A stretch of 64,000 nt of DNA from Sinanaerobacter chloroacetimidivorans (GTDB taxonomy: Bacteria; Bacillota; Clostridia; Peptostreptococcales; Anaerovoracaceae): contig NZ_JAGSND010000004.1 in assembly GCF_018128545.1 (NCBI RefSeq), forward strand, positions 124,001 through 188,000, written 5' to 3'. The notes below the pieces were generated by a model. The model was not told the DNA's origin. It did not search any database and worked only from the letters and a program-made list of their open reading frames with translations. The stretch's first letter is position 1; every line of letters starts with the position of its first letter. The translations under genes were made by a program, and so were the position numbers. This document shows, piece by piece, positions 1-7,775 of the stretch.

Positions 1-404
1 AAAAACATGAGGCGGAAACTGTCCTCTATCCGGAGATTATCCGCAACGAAACGAGAGTGGAAATTGTTGATGTGGAAGATGCTGATATTGTCCTGGCAGC
101 ATATGGTACGGCCGCACGCATGTGCATGGCTGCGATAGAGGAGCTCGGCGACAGAGTTAAACTGGGTATGATACGTCCTAAAACACTTTGGCCATTCCCA
201 TATGAGGCGTTTGAAAAAATAGGCCCTAATTGTAAAGCAATCATATGTCCGGAGATCAATATTATCGGTCAGATGATAGATGATGTTAAAATAGCGGCAG
301 CCGGTAAATGGCCTGTATACCACGTAGGTGATACTGCAACGGATTCTCTGACACCGGAAGGAATCGTGGAAAAAGTTTCAGAAGTATGGGAGGTAGTGAA
401 ATGA
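1..404 (+). CDS. 2-oxoacid:ferredoxin oxidoreductase, alpha subunit (C-terminal part)
   Basis: The gene is cut by the window edge; the reading frame is open from base 3 to the TGA at 402-404. The visible ~133 residues match the C-terminal domain of the alpha subunit of 2-oxoacid (ketoisovalerate/2-oxoglutarate type) ferredoxin oxidoreductases, including the stretch around ADIVLAAYGTAAR and a RPKTLWPFP motif. The family oxidatively decarboxylates 2-oxoacids to acyl-CoA with ferredoxin as acceptor. Its stop overlaps the ATG of the beta subunit (ATGA), so the two are translationally coupled. Which 2-oxoacid is used cannot be told; the butyrate kinase downstream favours a branched-chain or C4 acyl product. 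Confidence 0.88.
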   Translation, partial: KHEAETVLYPEIIRNETRVEIVDVEDADIVLAAYGTAARMCMAAIEELGDRVKLGMIRPKTLWPFPYEAFEKIGPNCKAIICPEINIIGQMIDDVKIAAAGKWPVYHVGDTATDSLTPEGIVEKVSEVWEVVK

Positions 405-1135
405 GCATTATCTATAAAAAACCGGAATCTCTCAATGATACTCCACTAACATTTTGCCCGGGATGCACGCACGGGCTGATTCTCAAGCTGGTGGCCACAG
501 TAATTGATGAACTTGGAATCGGAGGTGATACAATTGCCGTAGGTTGCGTGGGCTGTGGCGGATATATGCCGTGGTTCATGGACATCGACACAATTTACTC
601 CCTTCACGGCAGAGCCCCTGCAAATGCTACAGGCGTGAAACGAATAAATCCTGATAAGGTAGTGTTTACATATCAGGGCGACGGGGATCTCGCATCGATT
701 GGCACGGCAGAAATCGTACATGCAGCGCATAGAGGAGAAAAGATTACAACAATATTTGTAAATAATACTACTTATGGCATGACAGGCGGCCAGATGGCAC
801 CGACAACACTGCCCGGACAGAAAACCACGACTTCGCCTTATGGCAGAGATCCTGCGCATTGCGGTAACCCGATTCGTATCTGTGAAATGCTTTCTACAAT
901 TGACGGGGCAAAGTTCATTGAAAGGGTTTCCGTTGACTCGCCTGCGAATGTCAGGAAAGCTAAAAAAGCCATTCAAAGAGCATTTGAGTGTCAAATAGAA
1001 GGCAAGGGATTCTCCCTTGTTGAAGTATTGTCCACATGTCCGACAAACTGGGGCAAAACGCCTCTTGAGGCTCTTGAACGGATAAGAACTGATATGATAC
1101 CTTACTACCCGCTTAGCAATTTTAAAAACTATTAA
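401..1135 (+). CDS. 2-oxoacid:ferredoxin oxidoreductase, beta (TPP-binding) subunit
   Basis: A 244-residue thiamine-diphosphate subunit. CPGCTHG near the N-terminus, the CVGCGGY segment and a GDGDLASIG-type TPP/Mg motif are typical of the short beta subunits of VOR/KOR enzymes. It forms the catalytic half with the alpha subunit encoded just upstream. I chose the ATG at 401, which overlaps the alpha stop and follows a GGGAGG site at 388-393; an in-frame ATG at 386 lies ahead of that site. The subunit has no extra ferredoxin domain, as usual when alpha, beta and gamma are separate genes. Confidence 0.92.
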   Translation: MSIIYKKPESLNDTPLTFCPGCTHGLILKLVATVIDELGIGGDTIAVGCVGCGGYMPWFMDIDTIYSLHGRAPANATGVKRINPDKVVFTYQGDGDLASIGTAEIVHAAHRGEKITTIFVNNTTYGMTGGQMAPTTLPGQKTTTSPYGRDPAHCGNPIRICEMLSTIDGAKFIERVSVDSPANVRKAKKAIQRAFECQIEGKGFSLVEVLSTCPTNWGKTPLEALERIRTDMIPYYPLSNFKNY

Positions 1136-1149
1136 AGGAGGGATGTCTG

Positions 1150-1698
1150 ATGCTTCGAGATAAAATAATAGTAGCAGGTGCAGGTGGGCAGGGAGCTCTG
1201 CGTATTGGCCAAATGATAGCCTATGCAGCTCTGGATGAAGGCTGGGAAGTGGAATGGATTCCCTCCTATGGTGCAGAGATGCGCGGCGGAACTGCGAATT
1301 GTAATGTAACGATTTCAGATGAGGAGATCCTTTTTCCTATGATCAGGGAACCGGATTACCTAATCGTAATGAATGATCTCTCGCTGGGAAAATTTGAGTG
1401 CCGAGTTCGTCCTGGCGGAGTAGTCATACTTGACAGCTCAATGATTTCAAATAAAGTGGGGCGCGATGATCTGCACGCATATTATGTTCCTGCGGATGGT
1501 ATTGCAGAAGAAGAAGGAAACACGCGTGGTGCAAACATGGTTTTGCTTGGTGCATACATTGCTGTCGCGGAGAGAGTATCTCTGGAATCAATTTGCAACA
1601 TCATTGACCATTCCTTTACCGGTTACAAGGCAAAGTATGCAGATTCGAACAAGCGGCTTGTGAAGAGGGGTTTCGAGTATATTAAAAAATCTAATTGA
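1150..1698 (+). CDS. 2-oxoacid:ferredoxin oxidoreductase, gamma subunit
   Basis: A 182-residue protein with an N-terminal GAGGQGALRIGQ motif and a YGAEMRGGTANC segment, the hallmarks of the gamma subunit or domain of 2-oxoacid:acceptor oxidoreductases. It lies 14 bp after the beta subunit behind AAAGGAGGG. No gene for a small 2x[4Fe-4S] delta subunit is present after it; that subunit could precede alpha outside the window. A 7-bp hairpin and the kinase gene follow, suggesting one operon for 2-oxoacid oxidation and ATP recovery. Confidence 0.92.
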   Translation: MLRDKIIVAGAGGQGALRIGQMIAYAALDEGWEVEWIPSYGAEMRGGTANCNVTISDEEILFPMIREPDYLIVMNDLSLGKFECRVRPGGVVILDSSMISNKVGRDDLHAYYVPADGIAEEEGNTRGANMVLLGAYIAVAERVSLESICNIIDHSFTGYKAKYADSNKRLVKRGFEYIKKSN

Positions 1699-1700
1699 CA

Positions 1701-1720
1701 TAAGCCTTCTAAGAGGCTTA
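1701..1720 (+). other. Intercistronic hairpin
   Basis: A perfect 7-bp inverted repeat (TAAGCCT / AGGCTTA) with a 6-base loop lies between the gamma subunit and butyrate kinase. It is followed by A residues, not T, so it does not look like a terminator. It may affect mRNA stability or translation of the downstream gene. Confidence 0.4.
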
Positions 1721-1735
1721 AAAACGGAGGAAAAT

Positions 1736-2803
1736 ATGGAAAAAGTATTCAAGCTGTTTATAATAAACCCAGGGTCCACTTCCACAAGAGTATCTTATTA
1801 TGAAAATGAAAAGGAAATTCATAGTAAAAAGCTGAACCACCCGACCGAGGTAATTGCGCAATTCAAGGAAATTAATGATCAGTTCGATATGCGCAAAAAG
1901 ATGGTGGAGGAGTATATTGAAGAGATCGGAATTAAAGAGCTGGATGCCATTGTTTCGCGAGGCGGCGGCGGTCGCCCTCTTCATCCCGGGGGGTATGGCA
2001 TTACTCCATTGATGGTGGAAGAGTGTAAGAGAGCGCCATGGCCTCACGCATCAAACCTGGGAGTCATGATTTCATTTGACCTTATGAAACAATTTGGCGT
2101 TCCGGGTTACATATATGATGCGCCGCTTGCAGATGATTTCATAGAGTATGCAAAAGTTTCTGGACTTCCTGAACTGCCTACACTGCGGGGTGCAGGTCAT
2201 ACTCTGAATGAGAAAGCGGCCGGTTGGACTATTGCAAGAAAGCTGGGAGGAAAGTACGAAGACTACAATTTTATCATATGTCACCTCGGAGGTGGAATTA
2301 CGGTCAATGCTCATGTAAAGGGCAAGATTATTGACAGCCATATTAATGCATTTTCCCCTGAAAGAGCTGGCGCATTGCCGATGATCGCTTTCACTAAGAT
2401 GTGTTTTTCAGATAAATGGGATCTTGTAAGCTGTATGAAACGGCAGATGGGAAACGGCGGCCTGGTGGCATATTTAGGCACAAGTGATATCCTTGAAGTT
2501 GAAAGAAGAATAGAAGGCGGCGATAAAGAAGCGGACTTCTATTTTGAGGCAATGATTTTTCAGATAGCAAAAGACATCGGCGGCATGGCGACGGTTATGA
2601 ACGGCGATGTGGAAAGAATTATTATTACCGGTGAAATTGCACATTCAAAGCGTTTAACTGACAGCCTTACAAAGAGGGTTAAGTTTATTGCACCGGTGGA
2701 GGTTGTTCCCGGAGCGGTAGAAATGAAGGCACTTGCAGAGGGTGCGTTGAGAATGCTCAGAAGAGAAGAACCGGTCAAGGATTATGATACCGAACAGGCA
2801 TAG
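1736..2803 (+). CDS. buk: Butyrate kinase
   Basis: A 355-residue ASKHA-fold acyl kinase. The N-terminal NPGSTSTR phosphate-1 motif, the SRGGGGRPLHPGGY segment and the HLGGGITVNAH motif are those of butyrate/branched-chain fatty acid kinases. The length fits the family. It would convert butyryl- or isobutyryl/isovaleryl-phosphate plus ADP to acid plus ATP. GGAGGA precedes the ATG. Placement between a 2-oxoacid oxidoreductase and a PduL phosphotransacylase gives a complete acyl-CoA to ATP route. Substrate preference (butyrate or branched chain) is not decidable here. Confidence 0.93.
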   Translation: MEKVFKLFIINPGSTSTRVSYYENEKEIHSKKLNHPTEVIAQFKEINDQFDMRKKMVEEYIEEIGIKELDAIVSRGGGGRPLHPGGYGITPLMVEECKRAPWPHASNLGVMISFDLMKQFGVPGYIYDAPLADDFIEYAKVSGLPELPTLRGAGHTLNEKAAGWTIARKLGGKYEDYNFIICHLGGGITVNAHVKGKIIDSHINAFSPERAGALPMIAFTKMCFSDKWDLVSCMKRQMGNGGLVAYLGTSDILEVERRIEGGDKEADFYFEAMIFQIAKDIGGMATVMNGDVERIIITGEIAHSKRLTDSLTKRVKFIAPVEVVPGAVEMKALAEGALRMLRREEPVKDYDTEQA

Positions 2804-2830
2804 ATCATTTTGTTAAAAAGGAGAAGAATA

Positions 2831-3394
2831 TTGAAAACTGCATATATAATGATTTCTAACCGACATATACATCTCACGAGAGAAGCTGTGGACGTACTGT
2901 TTGGTAAAGATTATGAGCTGACAGTAAAAAAACCATTAGGCTATCCTATCTTTGCAGCCAATGAAACAGTAACGCTTAAGGGGCCAAAGGGTACGATTTC
3001 CAATGTGCGTGTTTTGGGACCTATGCGTCCGTATAATCAGGCCGAAATTTTGACAGCTGACAATTTTGTACTGGGAATCAATGCACCGGTTAAGCTGTCA
3101 GGCTCCCCTGATTTAGCACCACTGACGATTATCGGGCCTGCCGGTGAACTGAAGCTTGAATCAGTAGCAGTAATTGCAAAACGTCACATACATATGTCTC
3201 CGGAAAAGGCAGCGGAATATGGGCTTGAAAACAAGCAGCTGGTAAGAGTGAAGATAGCTGGCGAGAGAGCACTGATCTTTGATGAAACGGTTGTCACATT
3301 TACAGACATACCTGATCCGACGATGCATATCGATGTTGAAGAGGGGAATGCGGCGCATATTAAGAATATGGATATAGTTGAAATATTGCCGTAG
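2831..3394 (+). CDS. pduL: PduL-type phosphate acyltransferase
   Basis: A 187-residue protein with the duplicated PduL signature: SNRHIHL near residue 10 and AKRHIHMSPEKA in the second half supply the zinc-binding histidines. The family moves acyl groups between CoA and phosphate; PduL is unrelated to Pta/Ptb. I prefer the TTG at 2831, 7 nt after AAGGAG; the frame is open to another TTG at 2810, which lies before that site. No N-terminal encapsulation peptide and no microcompartment genes are seen, so this is probably a cytosolic version feeding butyrate kinase instead of the usual Ptb. Confidence 0.9.
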   Translation: MKTAYIMISNRHIHLTREAVDVLFGKDYELTVKKPLGYPIFAANETVTLKGPKGTISNVRVLGPMRPYNQAEILTADNFVLGINAPVKLSGSPDLAPLTIIGPAGELKLESVAVIAKRHIHMSPEKAAEYGLENKQLVRVKIAGERALIFDETVVTFTDIPDPTMHIDVEEGNAAHIKNMDIVEILP

Positions 3395-3472
3395 AGAGAA
3401 GCTTTAAGGGAACAAGCAAACAGAATTAATATTTGTAATAGCGTTAAATAATTGCTTGTGGAGGATATTATA

Positions 3473-4612
3473 ATGATTAAGGATAAGGATAAAATACTGA
3501 CCTGTTTACAGCAGCACCAGAAAGACTTTTTTGATATGCTGAAGGAGTTCATTGAACTGGAATCTCCTTCACATGAGGACAAAGAAACCTCGGATAAATG
3601 CAGTCAGTTTCTGGAGAAGGCTTTTCGTGAGCTTGGCTTTCGTATTGAGAGGATCCCGCAAAGTACCTGCGGTGATCATATCTATGGAGAAATCGGTACC
3701 GGCGAAGGGAGTGCACTTATTTTAGGGCATTACGACACGGTGTTCCCTCTTGGTACAATCAAGACAATGCCGTTTAAAATGGAAGACGGGAAGGCTTATG
3801 GGCCGGGCATTTTAGACATGAAGGGCGGTATTGTCATGGCATATTTTGCGTTGAAGGCCCTAATTGAGCTAGGACTGATGCCTGAAAAGAAGATTGGGAT
3901 ATTCTTTAACGGTGATGAGGAATCGGGAAGCTTTTGCTCCAGCGACATAATTATCGAAAAAACCCAGAACTATAATTGTGTTCTTGTTATGGAGCCGGGC
4001 ATAAATGATTTCAATGCAATAAAAACCAAACGTTATGGCAGAGGCACATATGATATCATCGCTCATGGAAAAGCAGCCCATTCGGGATCTAATTCTCATT
4101 TGGCCATCAGCCCTTTGATGGAGATTGCACGGCAATTGCTGTATATAGAAAAGTGGAACGATGAGACTGAAGGAGTTACATTTACTCCAACTGTAGTAAG
4201 CGGAGGCATTGCCGGTACTTGCATGGTTCCGGAAACTGCATATTTAACCATGGATGTAAGATATCAGACAGAGGAAATCGCCGAAACCATACATAAAAAA
4301 ATAATGAATCTGAAAGCATTGACACCAAATGTACGTTTGGAAGTACAGGGAAAGATAGATAAACCGGTTATGGTCGGCGACAAAGAGTTGTACCAAAAAA
4401 CATTGGAAATTGGAAAGCAGTATGGGTTGGAGCTTAAGGGAATTACTGTTGGCGGAGGCAGTGATGGGAATTTTACCGCAGCAGCCGGAATCCCTACATT
4501 AGATGGCCTGGGAGCAACAGGAGAATTCCTTCACAATTCCGGAGAGTATATACATATTGACCATGTTCCATATCGCATGGCAATGGTTGCAAAACTTTTA
4601 CAGACGCTTTAG
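3473..4612 (+). CDS. M20 family metallopeptidase (glutamate carboxypeptidase-like)
   Basis: A 379-residue di-zinc M20 peptidase. Visible motifs are GHYDTVFPLGT (first metal His and Asp), GPGILDMKGG (bridging Asp), NGDEESGS (catalytic Glu pair) and a C-terminal HNSGEYIH segment. It is closest in layout to carboxypeptidase G2/ArgE-type enzymes that release C-terminal amino acids or deacylate them. No signal peptide is seen. The ATG at 3473 follows GGAGG; an 8-bp inverted repeat (3412-3419/3452-3459) has its right arm next to that site. It could supply amino acids to the fermentation genes upstream. Confidence 0.88.
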   Translation: MIKDKDKILTCLQQHQKDFFDMLKEFIELESPSHEDKETSDKCSQFLEKAFRELGFRIERIPQSTCGDHIYGEIGTGEGSALILGHYDTVFPLGTIKTMPFKMEDGKAYGPGILDMKGGIVMAYFALKALIELGLMPEKKIGIFFNGDEESGSFCSSDIIIEKTQNYNCVLVMEPGINDFNAIKTKRYGRGTYDIIAHGKAAHSGSNSHLAISPLMEIARQLLYIEKWNDETEGVTFTPTVVSGGIAGTCMVPETAYLTMDVRYQTEEIAETIHKKIMNLKALTPNVRLEVQGKIDKPVMVGDKELYQKTLEIGKQYGLELKGITVGGGSDGNFTAAAGIPTLDGLGATGEFLHNSGEYIHIDHVPYRMAMVAKLLQTL

Positions 4613-4732
4613 CTTAATATAGCATCCTGCCCTAACGGGACTTTATTTCAGCAAACTCTGAACGGGGAAGTGCCTTCCCCATAACCCCTTCCGTCCGCGG
4701 TTCGAACCACCGACTTGAATGCCAATAAAAAA

Positions 4733-4755
4733 ATACCGCACCTTCGGTACGGTAT
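4733..4755 (-). terminator. Intrinsic terminator (duplicate copy)
   Basis: ATACCG-c-ACC-TTC-GGT-a-CGGTAT hairpin, with A residues on the left and T residues on the right, so it can act on both strands. On the minus strand it would follow the degenerate tRNA 3' end at 4763-4793. Confidence 0.6.
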
Positions 4756-5028
4756 CTTTTTATTGGTACTCCATCGCACTCGAACCGCGAACAAAGCGCT
4801 GACGCCCTTTCCATAGGGGACTCTGCCACCCTCTTGGCGACAAGCCGCCATGCTTTTAGTCGGTCAAGCACGGCTTCCCTTGTCTGTCACCCCCGAAGCG
4901 GTGGTCCGTATATCGCTTGCTTTTGAATATCCATAGCTTAAAAACGATATACTTTGAACGAGGAAAATTTTTCCCCGTAACCCCTTCCGTCCGCGGCTCT
5001 AGCCGGGCTATGCAAGATAAATAAAAAA

Positions 5029-5052
5029 ATACAGCACCTTTCGGTACTGTAT
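5029..5052 (-). terminator. Terminator of tRNA-Lys
   Basis: ATACAG-c-ACC-TTTC-GGT-a-CTGTAT hairpin immediately 3' of the tRNA on the minus strand, followed there by a run of T residues (plus-strand AAAAAAA before the stem). Its sequence and loop match the duplicate at 4733-4755. Confidence 0.8.
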
Positions 5053-5060
5053 TTTTTTAT

Positions 5061-5136
5061 TGGTACTCCATCGCGGGCTCGAACCGCGGACACCCTGATT
5101 AAGAGTCAGGTGCTCTACCAACTGAGCTAATGAAGC
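5061..5136 (-). tRNA. tRNA-Lys (anticodon CTT)
   Basis: A 76-nt cloverleaf on the minus strand with encoded CCA. Its D-arm contains AGCTCAGTTGGTAGAGC, the anticodon arm is CCTGA-CTCTTAA-TCAGG, and the T-arm contains GGTTCGAGCC. Anticodon CTT gives lysine. The acceptor stem has G-U pairs at the first and fourth positions. A sigma-70 type promoter lies just upstream (5166-5194) and a terminator just downstream, so it is a single-gene unit. Confidence 0.93.
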
Positions 5137-5165
5137 ATATGCATTTGTGTTTTGACACATTTAGT

Positions 5166-5194
5166 AGTGTAACACTTGTGCAGAAGCTTGTCAA
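5166..5194 (-). promoter_or_regulatory. Sigma-70 type promoter of tRNA-Lys
   Basis: On the minus strand TTGACA, a 17-bp spacer and TACACT. The -10 box ends ~30 nt before the tRNA 5' end, leaving a short processed leader. Confidence 0.7.
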
Positions 5195-5320
5195 TACAAT
5201 TTTTACAAAAATGTATTGGATCAGTTTCATGTAGACATGCAAATATTTTTGTGATAATCTGAACCCAATAATTGGAAGAAACTTATAGTCGAAATTAATT
5301 TGCCGAAAAGGTATCAAAAG

Positions 5321-5656
5321 ATGTACAACAAGAATACTATTTATATTGTAGGTCATGGGAAGACCAGCAGCGACAATGCTATCACCAGTAACTTCAAGAT
5401 TTTCTTCATCGCATTTGTCATAGACACGAATACTGATGAAGTGGTGGATTTGGAATGTACGGCTTCCCTGAATATTACAAAGCTGTTTATTCGGGAAATT
5501 TTCCTGGGCAGAAAGTTTGACAGCTTTGATATGGAGCTTGAAAATGAGATTTCAGCCCGGTATTTTGGCTCTTCCCAGAAGGCGCTGATTACTGCTTATA
5601 AGGATGCGCAGAAAAGGTATCTGGAAGTGAAGAAAAAACATAAACAGCAAAAATAG
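5321..5656 (+). CDS. DUF3870 domain protein
   Basis: A 111-residue protein recognisable as DUF3870 from its N-terminal NTIYIVGHGKTSSDNAIT, a central DLECTASLNITKLFIREIFLG and a basic C-terminal helix. No function is established for this family; homologues are common in clostridia near amino-acid metabolism genes. I chose the ATG at 5321, ~9 nt after AAAAGG, over a TTG at 5300. A leader-type repeat with a terminator follows directly. Confidence 0.75.
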   Translation: MYNKNTIYIVGHGKTSSDNAITSNFKIFFIAFVIDTNTDEVVDLECTASLNITKLFIREIFLGRKFDSFDMELENEISARYFGSSQKALITAYKDAQKRYLEVKKKHKQQK

Positions 5657-5660
5657 CAAG

Positions 5661-5764
5661 ACTGCTTTGTTCGGAATAGACGTTGCAGATAAAATGCTTC
5701 GCCATCATGAATGAAATCCAGTAAAACGGCCATATTGATAAGGCATGTTTTATTGGATTTTTTA
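5661..5764 (+). promoter_or_regulatory. Repeated leader element, copy 1, ending in an intrinsic terminator
   Basis: A ~103-bp segment found again at 7674-7775 with roughly 85% identity by eye. The 5' half carries conserved TGCAGATnAAATGCTTCGCCATC. The 3' half folds into a long stem (AATCCAGTAAAAC...GTTTTATTGGATT, with GCC/GGC inside) followed by TTTTTTAT. Differences between copies in the stem keep pairing through G-U. The element ends ~60 nt before the start codon of the acetolactate-synthase-like gene, in the position of an attenuator. It matches no riboswitch I can recognise; it could also be just a duplicated terminator. Confidence 0.6.
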
Positions 5765-5823
5765 TATAAAGCAAAAAAATAATTTTTCATGTCTTGAAAA
5801 AAATATGAAAAGGAGTTAACGAT

Positions 5824-7506
5824 ATGTTGGAAGACAAACCGATGGAAAACAAACAATTGAATACGGCAGAGTTAATGGTAAAATGTCTGGAAGCAGAAGG
5901 CGTTGAATATATCTTCGGGATTCCGGGAGAAGAAAACCTGGCCTTGGTGGCCGCACTGAAAAATTCCTCCATTCAGTTTGTTACAACCAGGCATGAGCAG
6001 GGGGCGGCGTTTATGGCGGATATGTACGGAAGGCTTACCGGAAAAGCAGGAGTATGCCTGTCGACCTTGGGCCCGGGAGCTACAAACCTTGTTACCGGTG
6101 TGGCGGATGCCCAGGGAGACGGTGCTCCGCTGGTGGCAATTACCGGTCAGGTAGGGACTGATAAAATGCATATTACATCGCACCAGCTTTTGGATTTGAC
6201 CAAAATGTTCGAACCGATCACAAAGCGAGCCAAGATTGTGGTCCGCCCAGATACCATTGGAGAAATAGTGCGGCTGGCTTTTAAATACGCAGAAAGTGAA
6301 CGGCCGGGCGCCACCTATATCGATCTTCCGGTGAACATTTCCAAGATGATGGTGTCGGATGAAGAAAAACCGCTTAAAAGAGCCAAGGCGAATCTGAAGG
6401 AATTTGCAAGCATGCAGAATGTAGAACTGGCTGCCGCGGAAATTTTTCGAGCTCAGAATCCGGTGATTCTGGCAGGAAGCGGTGCCGTTCGTGCGGGCGC
6501 ATCACATGCGCTCACGCATTTCGCGGAAGAATTGAAAATACCGGTTGTGAATACGATGATGGCCAAAGGGGTCATTCCCATAGACAATCCCTATGCGATG
6601 ATGACCGTGGGAATTCCCCAGAAGGATTATGCTAACAAGATATTGGAAAGCGCTGACCTTGTGATTGCCGTAGGCTATGATCTTGTAGAATTTGCCCCCG
6701 CTGTCTGGAATCAGCAAAGAAAAATCAAGATCATTCATATTGGCAGCAGCCCGGCGGATACCAACAAGTGTTATCAGTGTACGGTGGAAGTCGTTGGAGA
6801 CATGACCGAGTCTTTAAACAGCATCGCAAGGCGTACCACTCGAAATACAGAGCCTGAACATGCCATAAAAGTTTACAAAAGATTCAGTGAGGAGCAAAAG
6901 CTCTATGAAGAGGATGATTCTTTCCCTATGAAACCGCAGAAGATTATCCATGATGTCAGAAAGTTTCTGGGAAAAGACGATATCCTGGTTTCCGATGTAG
7001 GTGCCCATAAGATGTGGATTGGACGGTTGTACGGCTGTTATCAGCCCAATACCTGCATCATATCAAATGGATTCGCCTCAATGGGGATCGGGGTACCGGG
7101 AGCGGTGGCTGCCAAGCTGGTGCACCCGGATAAAAAAATTATCACAATTACGGGAGACGGCGGATTTGCCATGAATTCGCAGGAGCTGGAGACTGCGGTC
7201 AGACTTGGGCTTAATTTCGCCGTTCTGATTTTCAATGACTCCGGATATGGCTTGATAAAGTGGAGACAGCTGGACCAATACGGGGAGAGCCACAATGTGG
7301 ATTTCACGAATCCTGATTTTGTCAAGCTGGCCGAGGCAATGAACTGCAAAGGCTACAAGGTGGAAAAGGCAGGAGATCTGATGCCGATTCTGGAGGAGGC
7401 ATTCAAACAAAAGGTTCCGGCTATCATCGACTGTGCCGTTGACTATAGTGAAAATACAAAGCTGACAGAGCATCTGAAAAAGATTTGTGAAGACCCGGAA
7501 CTCTAA
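5824..7506 (+). CDS. Acetolactate synthase-like TPP enzyme, large subunit
   Basis: A 560-residue TPP-dependent enzyme of the acetolactate synthase/pyruvate oxidase superfamily with three domains. The N-terminal Pyr domain has FGIPGEEN with the catalytic Glu in TRHEQGAAFMADMYGR. The central domain contains the GSGAVRAGA segment. The C-terminal PP domain has GDGGFAMNSQELETAVR and NDSGYGLIKW. No regulatory small subunit follows, so a catabolic (AlsS-like) or other pyruvate-condensing role is as likely as branched-chain synthesis. The ATG at 5824 follows AAAAGGAG; MENK at 5842 is an alternative. A repeated leader/terminator precedes it. Confidence 0.82.
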   Translation: MLEDKPMENKQLNTAELMVKCLEAEGVEYIFGIPGEENLALVAALKNSSIQFVTTRHEQGAAFMADMYGRLTGKAGVCLSTLGPGATNLVTGVADAQGDGAPLVAITGQVGTDKMHITSHQLLDLTKMFEPITKRAKIVVRPDTIGEIVRLAFKYAESERPGATYIDLPVNISKMMVSDEEKPLKRAKANLKEFASMQNVELAAAEIFRAQNPVILAGSGAVRAGASHALTHFAEELKIPVVNTMMAKGVIPIDNPYAMMTVGIPQKDYANKILESADLVIAVGYDLVEFAPAVWNQQRKIKIIHIGSSPADTNKCYQCTVEVVGDMTESLNSIARRTTRNTEPEHAIKVYKRFSEEQKLYEEDDSFPMKPQKIIHDVRKFLGKDDILVSDVGAHKMWIGRLYGCYQPNTCIISNGFASMGIGVPGAVAAKLVHPDKKIITITGDGGFAMNSQELETAVRLGLNFAVLIFNDSGYGLIKWRQLDQYGESHNVDFTNPDFVKLAEAMNCKGYKVEKAGDLMPILEEAFKQKVPAIIDCAVDYSENTKLTEHLKKICEDPEL

Positions 7507-7673
7507 GACAAACAACTCAATGCAGACGAGGGTCATAAGTGAAAATCTTGATCATATAATATAGACAATAAGGCTGCTTTATGCTATTCTTGTACTGATA
7601 GAAATATATGGTATATTCCGCTTTTCTGAGCTGTAGCGGCTAAAAGCAGCATCATATAGTGACCATTTCGTAA
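7507..7673 (+). other. Intergenic segment with nested inverted repeats
   Basis: The stretch between the TPP enzyme and leader copy 2 has no ORF. It contains GCTGCTTT (7573-7580) and its complement AAAGCAGC (7643-7650), with an inner CCGCT/AGCGG stem (7618-7622/7635-7639). No T-run follows, so it is not an obvious terminator. It may form the 5' part of a larger structured leader that continues into 7674-7775. No equivalent exists before leader copy 1, where coding sequence lies instead. Confidence 0.4.
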
Positions 7674-7775
7674 ACTGCTTTATTCATATAGACGATGCAG
7701 ATGAAATGCTTCGCCATCCTGAATGAAATCCAGTAGAACGGCCATTTGTTTTGGCATGTTTTGTTGGATTTTTTA
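7674..7775 (+). promoter_or_regulatory. Repeated leader element, copy 2, ending in an intrinsic terminator
   Basis: Second copy of the 5661-5764 element. The terminator stem reads AATCCAGTAGAAC / GTTTTGTTGGATT with GCCA/TGGC inside and a TTTTTTATTTT tail. It ends ~60 nt upstream of the serine hydrolase ATG, the same spacing as copy 1 to its gene. The shared position suggests the two downstream units are controlled together at the RNA level. Confidence 0.6.

Larger units (their letters stand above)
4613..5060. repeat. Intergenic block: decayed ~297-bp tandem duplication of a tRNA 3' end and terminator
   Basis: No convincing gene. Bases 4655-4793 resemble 4951-5091 at a constant offset of ~296-297 bp. 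Both copies hold CCCCTTCCGTCCGCGG, an AT-flanked hairpin ending in TTTTTATT, and then TTGGTACTCCATCG, the complement of a tRNA 3' end. Copy B runs into the intact tRNA-Lys. Copy A runs into sequence that keeps a T-arm (TCGCG/TGCGA stem with GTTCGAG loop, minus strand) but no clear cloverleaf. Short ORFs here are low-complexity shadows. It may be the decayed end of a tRNA array or an old attachment-site duplication. Confidence 0.65.

Noticed and set aside
446..994. Long minus-strand ORF opposite the oxidoreductase beta subunit
   Set aside because: It lies fully inside a well supported gene, has no ribosome site and a Cys/His/Arg-rich shadow composition.
1463..1480. GATG...GCAT sequence resembling the activator dyad
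   Set aside because: It is inside a coding region, has a 7-base spacer and no sigma-54 box follows.
4764..4860. Second tRNA gene upstream of tRNA-Lys
   Set aside because: Only the acceptor 3' end and a T-arm are convincing on the minus strand; no matching 5' acceptor, D-arm or anticodon arm can be drawn.
4632..4871. Overlapping short minus-strand ORFs in the tRNA-proximal region
   Set aside because: They cover the decayed duplication and a terminator hairpin; no ribosome site and biased composition.
5661..5764. TPP riboswitch or T-box before the TPP-enzyme gene
   Set aside because: Neither the CTGAGA/ACCTGA thi-box motifs nor a T-box sequence (GGGTGGTACCGCG-like) is present.
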